Positions 10,655 through 22,400 of a stretch of DNA of 64,000 nucleotides are shown piece by piece. The notes under the pieces are model-generated. The model had not been told where the DNA came from. It searched no databases and was given only the letters and a program-made list of their open reading frames with translations. The stretch is from Hysterangium stoloniferum (Eukaryota; Basidiomycota; Agaricomycetes; Hysterangiales; Hysterangiaceae), in NCBI GenBank assembly GCA_015178975.1, contig WHVD01000046.1, forward strand, positions 62,001-126,000. The letters are read 5' to 3'. The stretch's first letter is position 1. Every line of letters begins with the position of its first letter. Both the position numbers and the translations under genes were made by a program.

Positions 10655-11100
10655 ATTTGGTATGTCACATATTATGTAGACGCATTGAAAACTCCTCGAG
10701 ACTGTCATGCCAGCTAATGAAATGAAGTAAATTGTTAAATTCAGTGTATTTCCTCGTCCGCGGGTGTTCGGACCATGTGGACTTGCCGCTGCGGGGGATG
10801 CCATTCTGTTTGAACCATGAGCACAAAGTAACCAGATATTAAGCAGCCCGTAGGGAGCAACCAGTTCCAGTGGACCACCACTATGATATTGTGTCACTGT
10901 TGATATTCGCGACAGCTGTCTTTCGAAAAAATATATGTACAGTCTTCACCGATGTAAAAAAATAAGAATCCGCTAGGGATATTTCGACGCCTTCATTAGC
11001 AAATTATCAACTGAGTGGCATCGTATATCTACTATGATTTACTATCTCTATTACACAACCCTTGTATACCATGGCTCCCGCAAAGTATTCAATTTTCAAA
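10655..11100 (-). repeat. Inverted copy of the 5129-5590 repeat
   Basis: The reverse complement aligns with 5129-5590 from GGTATGTCACATATTATGTA at one end to the TTGAAAATTGA block at the other, with scattered substitutions and small indels. Confidence 0.75.
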
Positions 11101-11397
11101 GCCAATGAAGCTGCTAGATTGTCATAGGATGTCCATTTGAGCGGCTGCGCGTACCGATTTCCGTCTCGTTGGATGCGAAGTATTGGGCAATATCCTGCTG
11201 CTGGAGGGGAACCGGATTCTCGGCGCGGGTTGCCATAATCAGCACTGGCAATTCAAAATTAGATTATGATCAGGCTTCATCCATCGACAGTAAATAATAT
11301 ACAAGAATACAGTATTTTTAATATATCAAGTACCAAGTTCACAGATTTTCCAAGCTGGAAGCGCGGTTCCGTGCTCCCACCAGATTCAAGTACATTA

Positions 11398-12574
11398 TTA
11401 TTTTCGGTTTGTCTCGGGTTTCACAGTGCCTGCTTTGATAACCCAATCTACATCTTCTTCAGAAGCCTGCCCAACCCGCCACATGCGAGAGGAATTTGAT
11501 AACGATAGTGGTGATAGTGAAGTTTGTCCACCATACTTTCCTTCGGTATCGGGTGTTAAAATCGGAATACGACTAAGCAGTTCGCGGTATCTTCTGCGCA
11601 AGAATCTTTTGGTAAACTGGGAGTCAGATGCGGCATGCTGTAAGGGGTTCTCCGAGTCGCCAGGCTCCGCAGCCTTGCCACGTTGTCTTCTGGGTACGGG
11701 GGAAGACATGTGCCCAGAACTAGCAAGTTGCTCGACTTCTTTAAGGAGGCTGAGCCCTTCTGCGCCTGTCTGACGAAACCTACTTGTTTCTGAAACCCCA
11801 TTAGGCTTCGTTAGCTCAAGTGGGTAATATGTCTTCTTGACCTCCGCCACGTAGTAGCGCCAGCGAATATTAACCTCTCTGCGACGACTGAGCGTTCCCA
11901 ACAAACGAGCCTCTTCTGACTTGGGGTCGGCGCGCTCAGGTAGTGTAGGCGGTGTCACCAACGCAACGGGCTTGAGAGGCTTCGTGATAGTTCGAGCATG
12001 CGCAGATACGAGAAGTGTGGAAAGTTCCGGGGAGTAAGATGGAGGCCGGGATCGCTCCACCCCCGGAATAATTCGAGGTGGTGGCGGGTCGAATGGATTT
12101 GTCAGGAATCGCTATCGGTGTAAAACATTAAAAAACTGGGCTTTACATTCCGCTAATTGAAGAAAACCTGCGCACCTTCATCAGCTCGTGTTTCAGTTTT
12201 CCTTTCCTTCCGTAGGCAACATCCAGTACATGCTCCATAGCCTTCTTTTCTCCGTTATTGGCTCGCCGTAATCGACGCAGTTCCTGTGGCAGTTCAGAAC
12301 ACGTTCCAGCCACACAAACCGGGAATGCTGACCTTCTTCGCTCTGCTCAGTTTTGCATTCACTAAAGTCAGATTGCACCGCCTGCCTACAACGTTTTCGC
12401 GAAAATATTGCTGTATTGTCACATGAAAGAATTGCCTTGAGCCAAACAAAGAGTCCATCAGGATACGCGAGTTAAATGAGGTTGACGGGCCTACCTTACG
12501 TATAGATGCGGAAGCCGCCGTGCTTCACGAAGCAAGGATCTGTAGACCGATGAAATGACGGAAAACTCTGGCAT
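11398..12574 (-). CDS. LYR-motif (Complex1_LYR superfamily) protein, probably mitochondrial
   Basis: LYR proteins are small mitochondrial adaptors that bind acyl carrier protein and assist assembly of respiratory complexes, ribosomes or Fe-S machinery. Four exons join in phase: 12574-12500, 12410-12333, 12283-12176 and 12111-11398, about 324 residues. The start is the ATG of MPEFSVISSVYRSLLREARR, which has in-frame stops just upstream. The VYRSLLREARRLPHLY segment is the LYR signature with following Arg residues. Helical segments ELRRLRRAN and EKKAMEHVLDVAYG follow. The long C-terminal part has a second basic helix, LRRRYRELL. The length is much greater than a single-domain LYR protein and resembles the fungal Cup1-like subgroup as I recall it; that subgroup assignment is tentative. 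The gene is divergent from the F-box gene at 13041. Confidence 0.72.
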
Positions 12575-13040
12575 TAGTAATCATCAACCCCTATTCATCA
12601 GGAGGTTGTCCCAGGAAAGTCAAGCTGTTTGGAACTCCGCGAAGCGGCCCGCCAGAGAGTCATTCTGCAGAGCTTCGTGGCAGACTACAACCGTGGTAAT
12701 AACTGAAGAGGGAAGTAATTTCCTTGATTTTAATACTATTCACCACTGTTTCTCTTTATTGCCTGAGTATGCTTGTCCCCTCGATCCTCCTAAAGAGAAA
12801 GGGGTTGGGTTTTTCTAACTTTAACTTATTCGTGTTCGCTCAGGAGAATAATGCATATATCAAGAAGACGTGATGTTTTTATTTCTTGTTTTATTCCAAC
12901 CCTTGTTTTTTATGTTGGTCAAGTTCATATATAAAACCCGAGCTTGAGTACTATACCCTTGGCCCCACAGCACACATTGGTGCCGCACCACGTCGGGTTT
13001 TGAAATTCCGTCATTACATCCTTTCTAATACATTATTCTC
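12575..13040. promoter_or_regulatory. Divergent promoter region (LYR gene / F-box gene)
   Basis: A 466-bp spacer separates two divergent start codons. A TATATAAAA box at 12928-12936 lies about 105 bp upstream of the F-box start. No TATA element is obvious for the LYR gene. Confidence 0.5.
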
Positions 13041-14799
13041 ATGGGCCATTTTGCACGATATTCAAGCATCCAGAGCCAGCTCCGACAACTGACACAGGTC
13101 ATAAACGATGTTCTGGAGTCACCTAGGTGAGCAATTATCATTCGGGCGGTCCGTCGTGGCTTGTGATTCACAGATTATCAGGGACTCCTTATATGCTTAT
13201 GATGAACAAGCTAAACTGGAGAAACTCCTTGTGGATCTGGACACCGTGTACAATTCAGCCAAACTGGTACTGAAGTCCCACCATAATCAATTATCTCTTA
13301 TCAACAAGCTCCCGGACGAGCTTCTTCAAATTATTTTCACCCACGCCTTTAATGATAAAGCCAAGATGCCAATGTTTCAATACATGCATTTGACATGGGT
13401 TTGCCGCCGTTGGCGGTCATTGGCCCTAGACTGCGCTGAACTATGGACCTTTCTCAACTTAGATTGCAGAAACTATTTATTAATCCGGGAATGGTTGTTT
13501 CGTTCCAAGTTCGCCAAGCTGTCCGTAACCCAAGGAACCCTCGAAAACGTCGACCACGATGCCGTAGGCCAGGAGATTGTGATGCTCGAACAGTTGATTG
13601 GTCCTCAGCTTTGGCGTGTCGAATCGTTGTCGTTGAGAATAAATGCACGTCGATTGAAAGATATCCGCCATTTTCTTCAGCAGGAAGCTCCGTCCCTTAC
13701 GCATTTACACTTTTCTCGCGCAGTCGAAGTCGTACCATGGGTGCCGACAAACCAGCATACAGTCGGCACCACAGTGTCTTCCGTCAAACTTCCGAAACTA
13801 TTCAACGGTGTAGCACAGCTGCATTCCCTCTCCTTTGAAATGCCATCAATCCCACCTTGGGACGACTTTATTCCTTTAATGCAAGACCTCCGAGAGTTGA
13901 GAGTGGTTACCATACCACAGGATTACTACCGAAAGTGCTCGGCGCCGGAGCGACTTCTCTCCATTCTCCCGTCCTGTCCGTCCCTGGAAACCCTTGATTT
14001 CAAGTCGACGTCGGATGGAGAGACCGTGGCGGCTCTTCGGGTGACCACCCCTTCAGTCTCAATGCCTAACCTCCGGCGAGTGACTCTTCGAAGCGACCGA
14101 GATGTTCGTATTTTACCCCATATCGACATGCCGTGTCTTCAGCATCTCTCCCTGCATCTCGAACAAAGGAACCCCCGGGCCCTGGAGTCCCTCATAGGAT
14201 CAATATCGAGCGGGTTCGATCTGGCCTCGTTGAAGGAGGTGATCATCAATGGCAACGGGGACGTCTCAGGAACGACAGAAGGCCTCGAACACACCCCACC
14301 CTGCCTGGGCTCTCGCAGAAAACTACTTTCTGTTTTCATTCCGCAGCGTGGCTTCTCAAATTCGTTCACGCCCGCTCTGCTCTCAGTCTCGCGCAATATT
14401 TCGTGCCTCATATTGCGCGGCCATATGCATGGCGGCCCGCCTCCCGGCACACACACACTCAAGCAAATGATATCGGGTGCGAAGGGGCTAACCCACCTCG
14501 TCATCGCATGGCCCGCTGCGGCGTCGTCTCTCCTCAAAATACTTGAGGATCCACTTATTTTGCCTAATCTCATGAAGGTGACGTGTGTTGGATGCGGTAC
14601 ATCTTTGGAAGCACAATTGCTAGCCTGTGCTCAACAGCGGCCGCTTTCACCGCTCAAAGAAGTCGACATAATTGATTCTCCACTGCTAAGCAAGTTCTTC
14701 TTGAAGGTGATGGGTGAGCTTGGGATAAAGGTGCTCGCGAGGGCATGGGATCCCAGATGGAAAGCTACATACTACGGTACGGCTGGTGATTGCAGCTGA
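13041..14799 (+). CDS. F-box protein with leucine-rich-repeat-like C-terminus
   Basis: F-box proteins are substrate receptors of SCF ubiquitin ligases. I start at the ATG at 13041 (MGHFARYSSIQSQLRQL) and splice 13041-13126 to 13182-14799 through GTGAGC...ATCAG, giving about 567 residues. This yields a coiled coil running straight into ESPRDSLYAYDEQAKLEKLL, typical of basidiomycete F-box proteins. The internal ATG at 13108 also gives an uninterrupted frame but a less sensible N-terminus. The F-box is LINKLPDELLQIIFTHAF at about residues 70-87, with WVCRRWRSLAL and LW following. The rest has irregular Leu-rich repeats such as LRELRVVTI, LETLDFKS and LRRVTLRS. The substrate is unknown. Confidence 0.8.
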
Positions 14800-15148
14800 A
14801 GGGAGGTCTTACTGGAATTGAGATTTGAAATTTCATTATAATTGGTGTCACTGTAATATTCTATCGAACGCTATAATAGTGTTGTAGTAAGGCTTAATAC
14901 ATAACTGGTTGTTGTATTATTTATGCCATTGTCTTATCAGCAGGAACGTCTAGTGCCCGGCGGGCAACGCTGGTACATTGTCCCTCAACACTTCAAAGTT
15001 ATTTGGTGGACGGTTCTTAGAGAAAGATCATACTCTGTGATAACTGTATACAATGCAACTACATGGTAATTACACAAATCTGTTTGATATTATCGTGCCA
15101 TTATATGTCAGATTATCATAAGACATCACACTTTTTGAGTCGGGTGCA
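14800..15148. other. Intergenic, convergent
   Basis: Between the 3' ends of the F-box and lipase genes. AT-rich, with no gene seen. Confidence 0.5.
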
Positions 15149-17294
15149 TCATGTCCGTGGGATATCGGTTGGTCGAGTATCTGCGCAACTTCCTGCCTTC
15201 GCATCAATGTCCTCGCGCGACTCCCTATCTTGCTTCGCAGGCGACGTGTCTATCCCCTCCGGCGACTCATTTTGGATTACCGACGAGGACGCATCTGCCT
15301 GTCCTTCGACCACGCGCGCGAGATGGTCAGCGATGCCGAGATAGAACGTGGCGGGTTTGAATGCGATCTCGTTTCCCGTCAACTCTGCCCACTTGTATCG
15401 CGCAGTGTTGGTCCACCCGACCTGCGTGGGCGTTAGATGTGGTAGCCAGGGGCTGAAATGCGGACTCACGAGGTCGAGATGGCTGACGTTCTCCAATGTG
15501 CCCAAATATGTACCCTGGGCAGGACGTGTGTGAGGGTCATAAACGGCAGAACGACGAGTGTCACGGACCCATTTAGAGGACTCCACAGAAACAAGACCAT
15601 CGTTTGGACCCTCCTTCTCTAAAACAACGGAATGCGGCCATCTAGGTGTATCAGGAAACATGTGCATAAATTGGGCGCGTTAGATTTTACCTCCAAGTAT
15701 CTATTAATCCGGGAACATAAGTCGCACCCCAACTAAAATATTTCACGCCTGCGACGTCTGGTGTTTCTTCGTTAAAACGGTGCATTCTACCTACCGTGAG
15801 GGATTCGAATGCCTTCCCATCACCACCACCGTTAGGCAACATTTCTAGAAGGGAGACGACGGACGGCAGACGATCACCTGAAAGCATGGAAAGGCTTGGG
15901 TTTAGTTGGCGGCTTCGAGTTATGAAAACATACGGCCAATGGTTTGTATAAAGTGGTCGGCAAACGTTGATCCTAGAGAGGTTGTGTGGTAAATGCAGGG
16001 GGCACAATTCACTCATCTTCTCACCTCTGTGAGGGGTCGCAATCGTCGTGATTGATAGGATCTTGTAATTTCTCTTCAGATGTGTCGTCAGATATCGACA
16101 ATCTAGTCCTCCCTAAACACGACGGGCCGGAAAATCGGAATTAAAGGCGGCTTGCTACTGTAATTTCGGCTCACCATACTGTGTCCTGAAAAATGTGGGT
16201 CTAGTCAGAAAACGGAGGCGGTGGGTTGGAGTGAAGACCAACCTAACAGATGGATTTCCCTCCCAGGATAAACCTCTGATATCCTCTCGTCCAGAACTTT
16301 CGCTCTCTCGTCAATACTGCTAGTGGCCGGAACGCGCGTAATTAGAACTTCGGCGCCGTTGGCTTCAAGAACCTCCATGATGCCTCTCCAATGCGATACT
16401 TGGACTGGCGCAAATGACGCGCCGAGCTGTATCGAATCAAAGCCAAGAAGACCATGGCAGAATACGATGGGATTGCGGGGGGATCGATCTACATCGGGCA
16501 GGTGGGTCAATTATAGTGCCGTCCGTGATAAAATTGGCTGTACATTTCTGACGGAGCTGATCCGCCGCCTTCTGCACCACTTCTGCTCGGTCTTCCTCAT
16601 CCAACAAGCGGTATACGCTCCCTTTGTCCTCCCGACGGAACCAGCTGAGGCTGAAATTTGGGAAAGATTCGATGGGTGGGGCAGCAGGGGGTGTGTGCAT
16701 CCCGCGGTCTCTCAAAGTCCGAAGCGAATCTATAGATGTTCGTGTGGGGGGGGACTGACTGACTACAATAGGAATATTCGAAGCCATCTCTATGCCAGTC
16801 GACGGATACGATGCTGGGAGTGTCGATCGAGCCAGAGAGTTCATGGAAGGCGGCGACTTTAAATAGTTAGATGAACCAAAAGGACGATACGGAGAGCTCG
16901 ACAAGTGGCGCATGTGTGCTCGCGCGGGGCGAATTGGCAGCTGTTCTTGTATCGCTTGTTGGAGTGCTGCCGACGTTTCTAGTCTCTCTCTATCCCCTTG
17001 CTCCACTTCTTCTGGATCTGTAGTAAATATAGGGTTCTGTTGCCCAAACCAACGTATTGTGGGGATTTGGGACGTGGATGGTGGACCCATTGGGGATTGC
17101 TTTAGGGTCTGAAACTTGGGTGGTGCCATGCTGCATGTGGCTGTCTGTGCAGAACTAGTACCTTCTGCTTCAGGTGAGGCAGTCGGACGAGCCTGCGGTA
17201 AAATGAGGCTCCCTAATCTCTCTTCAAGTGGCTTGCGTGACTGTTTAAAGAGCTTTATTTTGGAAGACGAATCACCATCGCTGTCAGAAGACAT
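15149..17294 (-). CDS. Alpha/beta-hydrolase lipase (fungal triacylglycerol-lipase type) with long N-terminal extension
   Basis: Nine exons join in phase: 17294-16553, 16488-16243, 16185-16175, 16112-16025, 15972-15934, 15877-15691, 15641-15569, 15514-15470 and 15421-15149, about 567 residues. The first 250 residues are low complexity, rich in Ser and Pro. The hydrolase begins at NPIVFCHGLLGFD, an HG oxyanion-type strand. The nucleophile elbow is GHSMGGLDCRYL, and the elbow Ser is encoded by an 11-nt micro-exon. TIATPHRGSTFADHFI, GVKYFSWGA, EGPNDGLVSV (likely acid residue) and ENVSHLDLVGW (likely catalytic His) follow in the expected order. The order matches the fungal triacylglycerol-lipase/PGAP1-like hydrolases I know. 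Substrate and location are unproven; there is no obvious signal peptide. Confidence 0.85.
16175..16185 (-). other. 11-nt micro-exon (lipase exon 3)
   Basis: Flanked by an acceptor TTTTTCAG and a donor GTGAGC on the minus strand. It supplies two bases of Gly and the codons for His-Ser-Met of the GHSMGG elbow. Skipping it would remove the catalytic Ser and shift the frame. Confidence 0.85.
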
Positions 17295-19414
17295 ATAAAA
17301 ATTAGGAGACGGTGCCTTAAGTTCGTGGTTGGTGCATGGGCGTCTATGATAGGAGCGTGATATTTGTGATATTAGTTAACGCCACCTCTAACTCAGACGA
17401 CCTCCAAAATAATGGCCAGCCGTCCGTATCTTCCTTCAACGTTGCCTTCGCGCCCCGCGCTTCAAGATTGTGTGTACAATGCTATCATTTTATATTACTT
17501 TATTCATCGATAAATATCAGTGGAGACAACTCCCCAGCAAATTAATTCGATGCCTGGTCGCATAACTAGCCCAGAAGAGTACTAATCATTCGATATGTCT
17601 CCGTGCTTTATTTCCAACTCATATTTCATTTTTAGAACAGCCATATTCATCTGTGCTTTTGACAGTGAGCAAAAATTACATGGATCATTTTGTCATAATG
17701 TTGAAAGCATAATTCCAAGAATGCTTTCGGCTATTTCCTTCCCAAGATAAACTACTCATGCATAAGAAACGCGATCATGGCTCCGATGATGCGACCAATG
17801 ATATACTCACTTGGAACGATTGACTGTCCTACTGTCCCTAGTAGCAGCTTAACCCAATCATCATCCTGAACTGGTTCAGTCATCAAGAGGTAGCAGTAAT
17901 AAATTGTAACAGTGAGACACAGTTCTGTATATTAGAATTGGAGCTCTATAAAGGCATATCAATACTTGGGGTGAGGGTGCACCGTCGGATCTGCCGAGGT
18001 GAAGGAAATATTGTCGGAAATCATTGAATACATCTGAGATACTCATATTGTTAGTGTTGTTATCTATTTTTTTATCCCATCAAAGTGGATGTCGTGTGAA
18101 GTAACGGTACATCAGAAGAGGCACTATGTAAATATGAGATCACGGCACTTAGTTCTAAATATACCAGTCAAGTCTATGTACAACCCGTTATATCACTTGC
18201 CTGCGGGTGTTTCGATAGTTTACATGACCCTCATGCTTTGACACAACTCTTCAACTGTTGAGAGGGTTACTTTATAATACGAAAGTTTTCTGGCACAACA
18301 ATAATTTTGTCTCAATATATCCCGGTTGCCCATTCGAGTGGGCACAAAGTCTTCAGCAAGTCTGGCTGCTTAGATTTTGAGTTGAGATCAATAGAGTTTA
18401 TTGATACATCCAATAATGGGCGAAATGCATGGCTGTCAGTGCCAGATCTCACCCACTCCGTTGGCATGCTATAAACGCCCCAGAGTGCAAAGTGTTTTCA
18501 TCCAGTCAGTATACCAAATTACACTCGCAGGCCTTGGGTTGTTGGATATCCCGACTCTTCTAATAATAATATCTAGATAGGATCGGGACGATGACGAAGC
18601 TGGTGAGAAATCCACAGTGATAGCCAGGAGTCAGCGAACGGGATTACACGTGTGTGTCCGAGGATGAGTCAGCCCCGAGCTACTGGAGATACTATAGGGG
18701 GTGCAATGTCAGCAACCGAGAGTAATCTTCACCAAGGAACGTATGAAGCTGCTCGGCAGCTCCGGCGCGTATTGGCGCAGCACAAAAGCCAGCAAAGATG
18801 ATTATCGACATATGAGTAAGCGCCGCCCGCCCAGACTCGGAACACTGAGAGTTGAAGTCTTACTCGAGCTGAGATGAGATGCCAATTACTCGTCTTTTGA
18901 TGATATGGTTGACATACGGTTCAAATTTTGTCCTCTGGGTGTTCGTTGAAGCTGGGTAAAAGTTACAGCAGTAGACCAGAGGGGAGCGCCATTGGCGATT
19001 TGAAAAGTGGTTGTGAAGATAGTTATAATACTTGTAATAAGGATTATGAAGTGATTCCCAGAGGCAGTGCCCTCATGAGGCGGGAGCACTTGAAAGTTGA
19101 GGCTGGTCAGGTGACAATCATGTGACAGCTGCCTGAGTCAGCATATTCTCCCTTCAGCTATCCGCTCACGCTACTGCTCCTTTCTTTTAACCACGATCCC
19201 GCCGTCACCCAAACAGGCTATCTCGACATTCCTCACACTCTTACGTTTTTGCCCATCCTTATATAGCATAATTCTCACATATTATCAACTCTGCTGTGTG
19301 GTGGCAAGGCTCCGATAATAAAGTTCCACGTGACCCTTCTTTGCTTTCTTCTCAAAAGCGATTGAAAATCGAACTAGGACGCTGTCCGCATAGGCGACAT
19401 CTTATTGACCTTTT
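17295..19414. other. 2.1-kb intergenic region between divergent genes
   Basis: It separates the lipase and SNF2 ATPase starts. I find only short overlapping ORFs (for example at 17336 and 18886-19125) without domains. It probably holds both promoters. No repeat is obvious. Confidence 0.5.
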
Positions 19415-22400
19415 ATGCCCGCTAGCACGGCTTTTGACATCGTTGAGCTCGATCACTCGAGAGAGCCGTCAATGTCTATGAGCCCAAGTACCTCTTTTCC
19501 AAGCACGCCGAATCAGACTATAGACCTTACTGGTGTGGACGATGACGACGACGACGACGACGATATGGACGAGGTAGATACGAGTGCTGTAGATCAGAGG
19601 AATGTGAAGAGAACAAGACTGGGCGAGTGCCACCGTCTCTTGAGCTTTTGTACGACTTACATTTCACTTTAGAACCTCCCGGTTTTGCATCTCAACCTCA
19701 GTCTTATGGTTCGCCTCCGCCTCCGCAATCGGCACGAGACAGGTTCAGATCGCAGTTCGCGACAAATTCAGCTGCTTTTTTCCCAAATCGGTCCACCTCA
19801 GCAGCGCCCTCTTACTCCCAACATCCCTCAGCGTCACTTCCGAATCTTCATCATCCAAAACCACAACAAGCACAGAAATCTAAAAGTCGGCGCGGTCACG
19901 TTCGGCAGGTTATTGATCTCACGTCTTCGCCTTCGCCACCACCTATTATTACCCCACATCAAAATCAGACACAGCATCCTGCGATGCACCCTCACATGCA
20001 TCAGCAGCAACATCAACACCACGCGACATTGCATCAACCGCAACTCCCTCCAGAGGTTCCGCCTCGGACACCCGTTTGTATCGGACAGCTCACAGTCACC
20101 GCACTAGTACTCTACCCCACACCATATGTCAACCACCGGCCGCCCGACCCTTCTAACCCCGATTGTGACGAATTTGCCGCTGTTCGTTTACGGTATGATC
20201 CGTTGGCAAAAGAGCGTTCGCCCACAGCGGAAGAGACCATACACATTTCAACACCGCAGACAAAAACCGGCGAGGGTGCAGACGAGCGGTCTTTCGGCGG
20301 CGATAACTTTGGTGTCGTCGAACAAAAGGTCGCTTCAGTGCTAGGTCCGATGCTTGGTAAGGGCCTCATTCGTGTCGATGCCAAGGTTAGACGGGGCATG
20401 CCAAACGTAAGTACAAAGAACTGATTCTTCTCACAAACGCCAACATTATAGACGCATTCAGCTTCCCATTTTGCCGCTTCATCTCCTTCTGTTTACGCCA
20501 AAGGGCAACATTCCCATTGTCTCGACGTATCTACATACTGCGGCGCTCATGCTGGATCACCCTGCACCGCCCTTTGACCTTAATAATACACGTTTACAAA
20601 GCGTCCTTTATTCAAATCCGCACAATCCACCGCCTGGAGGGTTTGGTAGGAGCGGTGCCTTTGCACGAGCGCCATGTCTACCGGGAGCGAGACATGGGTG
20701 GGGAGGCACTAGATGGAATACTGTCGCGCCGAGTGGTAAAAGTGTCGAAGTGCAGAGGAGTCAGGTGGATGAAGTTTTTAAGAGCTTAAAGAGTGGAGAT
20801 GAGCTCGAGGAGACTGAAGCGCGTGAGTCGTGACGATCTATTTCCGCCTGGTAACGCTGACTTTTTTTAATTTTCACAGCCATCGACATACAGACAAAAT
20901 TGTATCCGCATCAGAAGAAGGCGCTTACCTTTTTGCTAGAACGAGAAGGGGAAATCAGCGGTCCCGCTCGCGACCCAGATTCGAAAGACCTGCAACCGTT
21001 GACTGCACGCTGGGAGGGCAAATATTCATCGTCTTCGCTCTGGACAGTACGCAAAGATCCTTCGGGCAGGATCGTGAGTTGGATGCATGCCGTCACGAAT
21101 CGAGAAGTATACAGTGAGCCGAAAGAATGTAAAGCGGCGTTGTTGGCAGATGATGTAAGTTTTCAGGATATTGCCTTTTCATGACATGCTGACTACTCTT
21201 CACAGATGGGTCTTGGAAAGACTATTACCTGCGTTTCTCTGATTGGAAGCACCATCCCTGTCGCCCGTGCATTTGGCAATAACCCTGTTAATCCCCCACC
21301 ACGTATGCCTGTCACACACTCTTCGAGCGAGCCCTCTCTTACAGCAGGCCACTTCCAAGGCTCGGTATGGAACATGCCCGAAGGCACCTCGTCGTCCTCA
21401 TCCGGGAAACAAAAGGGCAAAGGCAAGCTTGAAGAAAAGCGGGAGGCGGAGGAGTATACTCGCGCCTGCCGACTTAAAGTAAAAAGTAGGGCTACGCTAA
21501 TTGTTTGTCCGCTCTCGACGGTCGTGAATTGGGAAGACCAGTTTAAGGAGCACTGGGCGGGTGAAGTGTCTGTTGTCGGCGGGGCAACTGGGACGTATAC
21601 AAGCCCAAAGAAGAAGCCTAACGCGACGGCAATACGAGTGTATGTTTACCACGGCAACGCGCGGAACTCTGATCCTCTCTTTTTGGCGGATTTTGATGCA
21701 GTTATCACGACGTTTGCGACTCTGGCTAGTGAATTCTCGAAACAGAGCAGGAGTGGGGATGATGGGGATGATGACGAGAGTGATGGGGAGACGACAACAA
21801 TCGATGAGTATGGGCAGATGATGTCGATTAATGGAGGGAGTTCAGGTGCGAAGAAGGGAAAGAATAAGAAGCGGAAGAAGGGTGGAGGGCCGGAACAGAG
21901 TAGTCCATTGCAAATGGTACATTGGTTCAGGGTCGTGCTTGACGAGGCACAGTACGTCTGGTTTATCGTTTTAGCTATCCGGGTGCGTATTAACCGTCCA
22001 AAAGCTCCATCAAGGAAACCTCCACAGTTGCCAGCCGTGCTTCATGTGATCTCGTCGCTGACCGTCGCCTTTGCTTGACCGGTACACCCGTACAAAACAA
22101 GCTGGACGATGTCTATGCGCTTATCAAGTTCCTCCGTTTGGAGCCCTTCGACGACAAGGCAGTTTGGACGGAATACGTGGGCGGTCCTGTCAAGTTCGGC
22201 CAACCGCTCGGCGTCGCGCGGCTGCAGACGATAATGAAATGCATAACACTTCGTCGGACGAAGGAGACCAAGCATGCTGATGGCACCAAGATCTTATCGT
22301 TGCCTCCCCGCAGAGATGAGCTGAGGTTACTCAAATTCGACGAGAAAGAGCAGAAGATCTACAACGGGTTCTACGACGAGTCAAAGGCCGAGTTCAACCA

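Noticed and set aside
13108-13181. F-box gene starting at the ATG at 13108
   Set aside because: The frame is open, but GTGAGC...ATCAG splicing from the upstream ATG gives a better F-box-type N-terminus. Kept only as an alternative.
14139-14573. 144-codon frame antisense to the F-box gene
   Set aside because: Shadow of the coding strand with no domain.
19627-19672. GT-AG intron from 19627 in the SNF2 gene
   Set aside because: It would shift the frame of the next exon; only the GC donor at 19623 keeps it.
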